Shown here: positions 38,301 through 42,946 of the stretch, one piece after another
How the letters are laid out: the number at the start of each line of letters is the position of its first letter
How positions within the stretch are numbered: position 1 is the stretch's first letter
Assembly: GCF_018982965.1 (NCBI RefSeq)
Contig: NZ_JACBYP010000070.1
Span: 1-42,946, forward strand
Direction: 5' to 3'
From: Streptomyces mayonensis
GTDB lineage: Bacteria; Actinomycetota; Actinomycetes; Streptomycetales; Streptomycetaceae
Length of the DNA stretch: 42,946 nucleotides
Position numbers and translations under genes: made by a program
Notes under the pieces: model-generated
What the model saw: the letters and a program-made list of their open reading frames with translations, nothing else
What the model was told of the DNA's origin: nothing
The model's database searches: none

Positions 38301-39439
38301 CAGGTGGTTACCTCCGGGGGAGTCACGGTCGTGGGAGTGGTGCTGCGGTGCGGGCCGGTGCCGTGCGAACCGGTGCCGTGCGAGCCGGTGCCCTCCGGCC
38401 CGGACCCGCGCGGCCCGGACCCGTGCGGTTCGCCGCCGTCCGGCCCGTTGCCGTGCGGCCCGCCGCCGTCCGGACCGGTCCGCTGTGGTCCCGGCCGCTG
38501 CGGCCCGGGGCCCCGCGTACCGGTGCCGAGGAGGTCCCAGGCCATCAGCCCGGCACCCAGGCAGCCGGCGGTGTCCCCCAGCGCCGCGGGGACGATGTCC
38601 GGCAGCTCCTGGAAGGTGACGCGGCGCCGGACGGCTTCCCGCAGCGGTGTGAACAAGGTTTCCCCCGCCTCGGCGAGGCCGCCACCGATGATCAGGACGC
38701 GCGGGTCCAGCAGAGTGAGCGCGGTGACCAGCCCGTCGGCGAGCGCGTCCACCGCGTCCTGCCAGACGGCGAGCGCGCGGGCGTCGCCCGACGCGACGGC
38801 CTTGGCGCAGTCGGCGGCGTCCGCGGCCGGGTCCCCGCACGCCTCGGCCCACGCCTGGCCGACCGCCGACGCGGACGCGTACCGCTCCAGGCAGCCGCGC
38901 TGCCCGCACGGACACGCGGTGCCGCCGGGGCGTACGACGACGTGGCCGATCTCGCCCGCGAATCCGTGGGCGCCCGACTCCACCCGCCCGTTCATGCCGA
39001 TGGCGCCCGCGATGCCCGTGCCGAGCGGCACGAACAGGAACCGGTCGGCGCCCTCGCCGGCCCCGATCCGCCCCTCGGCGAGCCCGCCGGTGCGCACGTC
39101 GTGGCCGAGGGCGACCGGCACGGAGCCGAGCCGGTCGCCGAGCAGCGCCCGCAGCGGCACGTCGCGCCAGCCGAGGTTGGCCGCGTACACGGCGACGCCG
39201 CGCTCGTCGTCGACGATGCCGGGGACGGCCACGCCCGCGGCGACGGCGGGTTCGCCGAACCGGTCGGCGCCGTAGGCGCGCAGCTCGGCGGCGAAGTCCA
39301 GGATGCCCGCGACCACCGCATCGGGCCCGCGCTCACGGCCCGTGGCCCGGCGTGCCTGGTGCAGCAGTTCGCCGCCCGGTCCTGCCAGGGCGGCCTTCAT
39401 CCCGGTGCCGCCCACGTCGAGGGCGATGACATGTCTCAC
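38300..39439 (-). CDS. nagK: ROK-family N-acetylglucosamine kinase
   Basis: The 379-residue protein starts with GTG at 39439. ROK features: ALDVGGTGMKAAL phosphate loop, GVAVPGIVD, LGTGIAGAI, the catalytic EIGHVVV and the zinc motif CPCGQRGCLERYAS. It phosphorylates GlcNAc to feed NagA, with which it overlaps by one base. The C-terminal ~65 residues form an unusual Gly/Pro/His/Ser-rich tail (GPQRTGPDGGGPHG-type repeats) beyond the normal ROK length of about 310. CACACT 6 bp before GTG may be a -10 for a leaderless mRNA, and DasR-type sites lie just upstream. Confidence 0.92.
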   Translation of the reverse strand: MRHVIALDVGGTGMKAALAGPGGELLHQARRATGRERGPDAVVAGILDFAAELRAYGADRFGEPAVAAGVAVPGIVDDERGVAVYAANLGWRDVPLRALLGDRLGSVPVALGHDVRTGGLAEGRIGAGEGADRFLFVPLGTGIAGAIGMNGRVESGAHGFAGEIGHVVVRPGGTACPCGQRGCLERYASASAVGQAWAEACGDPAADAADCAKAVASGDARALAVWQDAVDALADGLVTALTLLDPRVLIIGGGLAEAGETLFTPLREAVRRRVTFQELPDIVPAALGDTAGCLGAGLMAWDLLGTGTRGPGPQRPGPQRTGPDGGGPHGNGPDGGEPHGSGPRGSGPEGTGSHGTGSHGTGPHRSTTPTTVTPPEVTT

Positions 39440-39466
39440 GGGGACAGTGTGGCCCGTTGACCCACG

Positions 39467-39500
39467 AGAGGTCTAGTCCACTTCCGTGGTGTAGACCTTA
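39467..39500. promoter_or_regulatory. Two DasR-type (dre) sites between nagK and the sugar-binding gene
   Basis: Site 1, AGAGGTCTAGTCCACT (39467-39482), matches 14 of 16 positions of the dre consensus A(G/C)TGGTCTAGACCA(G/C)T. Site 2, CGTGGTGTAGACCTTA (39485-39500), matches about 11. DasR is the GntR-type repressor of GlcNAc use, released by GlcN-6-P. The sites overlap the probable -35 of nagK and precede the divergent lipoprotein gene, so both may be controlled. Confidence 0.85.
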
Positions 39501-39517
39501 ATCCGTTAAACGGACAA

Positions 39518-40816
39518 GTGCATGAGCAAATGCAGGGTTGGGGATCAAGGGTGCAGCGGCGTAGGACAGGAACGATCGCGGTGGTGTCCGCACTGGGCAT
39601 GACGGTGGTCCTCGGCGGCTGCGGCCTGACCGGCGGCTCGGACGAGGTGACGCTGAAGCTCGTCGCCGCCGACTACGGGGACAGCAAGGGGAACAGCTCC
39701 CAGGAGTACTGGGACGAGCTGGCCGAATCCTACGAGGCCAACCACCCCGACGTGCACGTGGACGTCACCGTGTACTCCTGGAACGACGTCGACCGCAAGG
39801 TCCGCGAGATGGTCGAGGCCGGTGAGGCGCCCGACATGGCGCAGATCGGCGCCTACTCCGACTACGCGGACAAGGACCTCCTCTACCCGGCCGACGACGT
39901 GCTGTCGATCCCGGTCCAGGCCAACTTCGTCTCGCAGCTCGCCGGGGCCGGCCAGGTCAAGGGGACCCAGTACGGGCTGCCCTTCGCCGCCTCCACCCGC
40001 GTGCTCTTCTACAACAAGGCCCTGTTCGACAAGGCGGGCGTCACGCCGCCCAAGTCGTGGGACGACCTCGCCGAGGCCGCCGAGGCGCTCAAGGACGAGG
40101 GCGTGAAGTACCCGTACGCCCTGCCGCTGGGCCCCGAGGAGGCGCAGGCCGAGACGATGCAGTGGATGCTCAGCGGCGGTGGCGGCTACACCGACGACGT
40201 CGGCACCTACTCCCTCGACTCCGCGCAGAACGTCGACACCTTCACCTGGCTGCGGGACGAACTGGTCGGCAAGGGCCTCACCGGCCCCGGCGCCCCCGGC
40301 AAGCTCAACCGCGCCGACGCCTTCGCGGCGTTCGCGAACGGCGACGTCGGCATGCTCAACGGCCACCCGTCGCTGATGAAAATGGCCTCCGACAAGGGCG
40401 TGAAGTACGGCATGGTCACGACGCCCGGCACCGACGGCGAGAGCCAGAGCACACTCGGTGTCTCCGACTGGATGACGGCCTTCAGGGCGGGCGGCCACCA
40501 GGAGGAGATCGGCGACTTCCTCGACTACGTCTACAGCGACGAGAACGTCCTCGACTTCTCCCGCAAGTACGACCTGCTGCCGGTGACCACCTCCGCCTCC
40601 CAGGCGATGAGCACCTCGGAGAAGGACAGGAACCTGAAGCCGTTCCTGGACGAGCTGCTGCTCTCCGAGCTGTACCCGGTGGGCAAGACCTCCTGGGCGG
40701 CGGTCAGCGCGGACGTCAAGAAGCAGATCGGCCAGGCGGTCGCCTCCGGCGGCAACCCCGAGGACGTGCTCGCCCGGATCCAGACCACCGCGATGCAGGC
40801 GGGCAGCGCCGAGTAG
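39518..40816 (+). CDS. ABC transporter sugar-binding lipoprotein
   Basis: The 432-residue protein is read from GTG 39518; ATG 39530 and GTG 39551 are alternative starts, and TAAACG before 39518 could permit leaderless initiation. After RRR and a hydrophobic core comes the lipobox LGGC. The mature part is a family 1 solute-binding protein: VTLKLVAADYG, YEANHPDVHVDVTVYSWNDV, APDMAQIGAYSDY, GLPFAASTRVLFYNKALFDKAGV. It should bind a mono- or oligosaccharide outside the cell. No permease genes are adjacent, so partners must be elsewhere. Its position beside nagK and shared dre sites suggest an aminosugar ligand, which is inferred. Confidence 0.92.
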   Translation: MHEQMQGWGSRVQRRRTGTIAVVSALGMTVVLGGCGLTGGSDEVTLKLVAADYGDSKGNSSQEYWDELAESYEANHPDVHVDVTVYSWNDVDRKVREMVEAGEAPDMAQIGAYSDYADKDLLYPADDVLSIPVQANFVSQLAGAGQVKGTQYGLPFAASTRVLFYNKALFDKAGVTPPKSWDDLAEAAEALKDEGVKYPYALPLGPEEAQAETMQWMLSGGGGYTDDVGTYSLDSAQNVDTFTWLRDELVGKGLTGPGAPGKLNRADAFAAFANGDVGMLNGHPSLMKMASDKGVKYGMVTTPGTDGESQSTLGVSDWMTAFRAGGHQEEIGDFLDYVYSDENVLDFSRKYDLLPVTTSASQAMSTSEKDRNLKPFLDELLLSELYPVGKTSWAAVSADVKKQIGQAVASGGNPEDVLARIQTTAMQAGSAE

Positions 40817-40900
40817 CCGAGGAGCCGAGGAGCCGAGTAGCCGAGGGGGCCGGGCAGCGGGACGGGCGCGGTGTCGGCGGCGGGCGCTACGGTGCGGTAC

Positions 40901-41134
40901 ATGGACGTGGGGCAGCTGGCCGTCAGGGAGCGGAACATCCTCGCGCTGGAACGCCGGGGGTTCTCCGGCCCCGGCGCGAAGGAGCGCGCGATCCGTGAGG
41001 AGCTGGGCCTGGCCCCCGTCCGCTACTACCAGCTCCTCAACGCCCTCCTCGACGACCCCCGCGCCCTGGCCGCCGACCCGGTGACGGTCAACCGCCTGCG
41101 CCGCATACGCGACTCCCGCCGCAGGGAACGGTGA
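40901..41134 (+). CDS. DUF3263 family small protein
   Basis: The 77-residue protein starts at ATG 40901. It matches the small actinobacterial DUF3263 family: LAVRERNILALERRGFSGPG, KERAIREELGL, RYYQLLNALLDDP, DPVTVNRLRRIRD. The fold predicts a helix-turn-helix, so DNA binding is possible. TACGGT (40888-40893) ends 7 bp before ATG and no Shine-Dalgarno sequence is seen, so the mRNA may be leaderless. Confidence 0.88.
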   Translation: MDVGQLAVRERNILALERRGFSGPGAKERAIREELGLAPVRYYQLLNALLDDPRALAADPVTVNRLRRIRDSRRRER

Positions 41135-41368
41135 GCGGTCGCCCGCCTCCGGCGTGCCCTGCCCGAGATGCCGCCGGGCCTGTCGGGTGGCGGTGGCCTC
41201 CCGGGTGCGGACCCGGCCGAACACGGACCGCCCGAGCCCGCTCCGGTGGTGTCCCCTACGGACTACGCCAGGCGGTGGGCCCGCCGTGACCGGGGTGGCC
41301 CGCCGCGATCCGGCCACCGCGCCCGTCGGCGGCGCGTGGGGCGGGGCGGTGCGGGATAGGTTCGCCGT
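41135..41368 (+). promoter_or_regulatory. Gap with the leaderless otsB promoter element
   Basis: No gene is supported in this 234-bp gap. The -10-like TAGGTT (41357-41362) ends 6 bp before the otsB ATG, and there is no Shine-Dalgarno sequence. The -35 position is poorly matched. Confidence 0.5.
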
Positions 41369-42250
41369 ATGGGCAGCCACCAGGACTCCACCCGAGACGA
41401 CTCCCCACACCCCCTGCCGAACCCCCTGCCGACGCCCGCGACGGCGGCCGGACGCGAGGGGCTCGACGCCCTCCTCGCCGATCCCGGCCGCGCGGTCGTC
41501 GCGCTGGACTTCGACGGCACACTCGCCCCGATCGTGCCCGACCCCGACCGGGCCCGCGCCCACCCCGGCGCCGTACCGGCCCTCGCCGCACTCGCCCCGA
41601 AAATCGCGTCGATCGCCGTGATCACCGGCCGTCCCGCCGAGGTCGCCGTCCACCACGGAGGCTTCGCGGACATCCCCGGCCTCGACCACCTCGTCGTCCT
41701 CGGCCACTACGGCGCCGAGCGCTGGGACGCCGCCACCGGCACCCTCACCACGCCCGAACCGCACCCCGGCGTCGACGCCGTACGCGCCGAGCTGCCGGGG
41801 CTCCTGGAGCGCTCCGGGGCCGGGCAGGGCACGTGGACCGAGGACAAGGGCCACGCCGTCGCCGTGCACACCCGCCGCGCCCCCGAGCCGCAGGCCGCCC
41901 TCGACGCCCTGCGCGCCCCGCTCACCGACCTGGCCGCCCGCCACGGCCTGATCGTGGAACCGGGCCGCATGGTCCTCGAACTGCGCCCGCCCGGCATGGA
42001 CAAGGGCGCCGCCCTGCGCGCGCACGTCCACTCCCTCGGCGCCGGGTCCGTCCTCTTCGCCGGCGACGACCTCGGCGACCTCCCGGCCTTCGCGGCGGTC
42101 GACACCCTCCGCGCCGAGGGCACCCCCGGCCTCCTGGTGTGCAGCGGCAGCGACGAGGTGACGGAACTGAGGAAGCGCGCGGACGTGGAGGTGGCCGGGC
42201 CGGCCGGAGTGGTGGCCCTGCTGGCCGCCCTCGCCCGCCGGCTGCCCTGA
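41369..42250 (+). CDS. otsB: Trehalose-6-phosphate phosphatase
   Basis: The 293-residue protein starts at ATG 41369. HAD-superfamily motif I is LDFDGTLAP with Asp47 and Asp49; motif II VITGRPAEVAV; family pattern LGHYGAERW and EDKGHAVAVHTR; motif III/IV GMDKGAAL and FAGDDLGDLPAF. It removes phosphate from trehalose-6-phosphate. The first ~28 residues are Pro/Ser-rich and outside the domain. The synthase otsA is not in the window on this side. A strong hairpin follows the stop. Confidence 0.93.
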   Translation: MGSHQDSTRDDSPHPLPNPLPTPATAAGREGLDALLADPGRAVVALDFDGTLAPIVPDPDRARAHPGAVPALAALAPKIASIAVITGRPAEVAVHHGGFADIPGLDHLVVLGHYGAERWDAATGTLTTPEPHPGVDAVRAELPGLLERSGAGQGTWTEDKGHAVAVHTRRAPEPQAALDALRAPLTDLAARHGLIVEPGRMVLELRPPGMDKGAALRAHVHSLGAGSVLFAGDDLGDLPAFAAVDTLRAEGTPGLLVCSGSDEVTELRKRADVEVAGPAGVVALLAALARRLP

Positions 42251-42264
42251 GACAACGTCACGGG

Positions 42265-42316
42265 CGGTTGCCCTGCCCGTCACAGGCATGTCCTGACGTG
42301 ACGGGCAGGGCAACCG
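42265..42316 (+). terminator. Strong hairpin terminator after otsB
   Basis: A perfect 19-bp inverted repeat (42265-42283 with 42298-42316) has a 14-nt loop and starts 15 bp after the otsB stop. There is no T-run after it, as is common in Streptomyces terminators. Confidence 0.85.
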
Positions 42317-42387
42317 GGTACGCCGCCGCCACGGTCCTGGAGACCGTAAGCCTGCTCAAGGGGCCCTGAACCGTGGAGGAGTACGTC

Positions 42388-42870
42388 ATGGCCGCTCGCA
42401 AGACTCCGGTGCTCGCCCTCGCCGCCGTGGCCCTCGGCCTGGCGCTGACCGCCTGCGGCGGCAACGACGGCGCCGGCGACGACGCCGCACCCGCCACGCC
42501 CGCCGCCACCGCGACGGGCACCGCGCAGCCCCCCGCCCCCGCGGACACCGCCGCAGACGGTACCGGCGGCGCCGCTTCGGACACGGCCGCCCCCGAGGAG
42601 GAGCCGCAGGACACGGCGGACGCGGCCAAGTGCACGGACCGGATCGACTACGCCGGTGACCCGAGGCCCAATGCCGAGATCAACTCGATCGGCGAGGAGA
42701 CCGGCACCTGCCCGGAGCCGCAGTCGGACGGCACGCCGTCCGGCACCCCGAAGGAGGACGGGGTGAAGTGCACGGACCAGGTGAACTACGCCGGCGACCC
42801 GCGGCCCAACGCGGAGATCAACTCGATCGGCGAGGAGACCGGCACCTGCCCGCCGGTGCAGGGCCAGTAG
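42388..42870 (+). CDS. Small lipoprotein with a duplicated 29-residue module
   Basis: The 160-residue protein starts at ATG 42388, with GGAGGAG 6 bp upstream. The signal peptide ends in the lipobox LTAC. A long Ala/Pro/Thr/Asp-rich linker (about residues 27-80) follows. The C-terminal part has two near-identical modules, KCTD(R/Q)(I/V)(D/N)YAGDPRPN then AEINSIGEETGTCP, each with two cysteines likely forming a disulphide. The duplication is visible in DNA as well, with few changes. I do not know the function; a surface-exposed binding module is plausible. Confidence 0.85.
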   Translation: MAARKTPVLALAAVALGLALTACGGNDGAGDDAAPATPAATATGTAQPPAPADTAADGTGGAASDTAAPEEEPQDTADAAKCTDRIDYAGDPRPNAEINSIGEETGTCPEPQSDGTPSGTPKEDGVKCTDQVNYAGDPRPNAEINSIGEETGTCPPVQGQ

Positions 42871-42946
42871 GGGCCCCGTACACCCCGGCACCTCCCAGCC
42901 CGCTCCCTCCGGGCCCAGCTCCCCGGCCCTCCCCTCGCCTCCCCTC

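Overview
This 42.9-kb window is high-GC DNA from a Streptomyces chromosome. The evidence is the third-position G/C codon use, the many GTG starts, AGGAGG-type or absent ribosome binding sites, and the protein families present. From memory, gene order resembles the Streptomyces coelicolor region from about SCO4256 to SCO4290: the right end of the contractile injection system (CIS) cluster, cdgB at SCO4281 and nagA/nagK at SCO4284-4285. No database was searched, so these matches are recollection plus domain reading.

Left part (1-15712), accessory end of a CIS cluster. A coiled-coil, repeat-rich protein is cut by the window edge. It is followed by a DUF4157 protein with HEXXH, then three tandem paralogues that share an Ig-like N-terminal region and one membrane segment but end in different putative sugar-binding modules (ChW-like, ricin-type, ricin-type). 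Convergent to them is a coupled pair, the CIS AAA+ ATPase and the Pvc16/DUF4255 tail-cap protein. Then come an atypical LuxR/NarL regulator and a divergent giant LuxR-family ATPase regulator. The three paralogues have promoters of identical geometry, GGGCA-N8-TGCCC-N9-CTGAC(A/G)-N17-TANNNT-N6-GTG, which predicts one shared regulator and leaderless mRNAs. Paralogues 1 and 3 share an 827-bp tract that looks identical, while the middle copy has many silent differences. This constant-front, variable-tip family is the best candidate here for an underexplored system.

Middle part (15735-32627), mixed accessory and housekeeping genes: a small-molecule phosphotransferase, an XRE fragment, an NmrA-like/SnoaL-like gene pair divergent from a TetR gene with twin operators, a DHA2 exporter, quinone oxidoreductase and FAD oxidoreductase genes, a pentapeptide-repeat protein, a secreted cysteine protein, a Ser/Thr kinase fused to DUF4328, a divergent TetR/alcohol dehydrogenase pair, an M1 peptidase lipoprotein with a perfect parS site just upstream, TerD, an ArfB-like hydrolase and a flavin reductase-like protein.

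Right part (32628-42946), signalling and aminosugar metabolism: the diguanylate cyclase cdgB with CRP-like and BldD-like sites upstream; a membrane protein with a CBM-like domain; a PfkB kinase; the overlapping nagK-nagA pair; DasR-type sites shared with a divergent sugar-binding lipoprotein; a DUF3263 protein; otsB with a strong terminator; and a small lipoprotein with a duplicated module. No rRNA, tRNA, CRISPR array, insertion sequence or prophage was seen.
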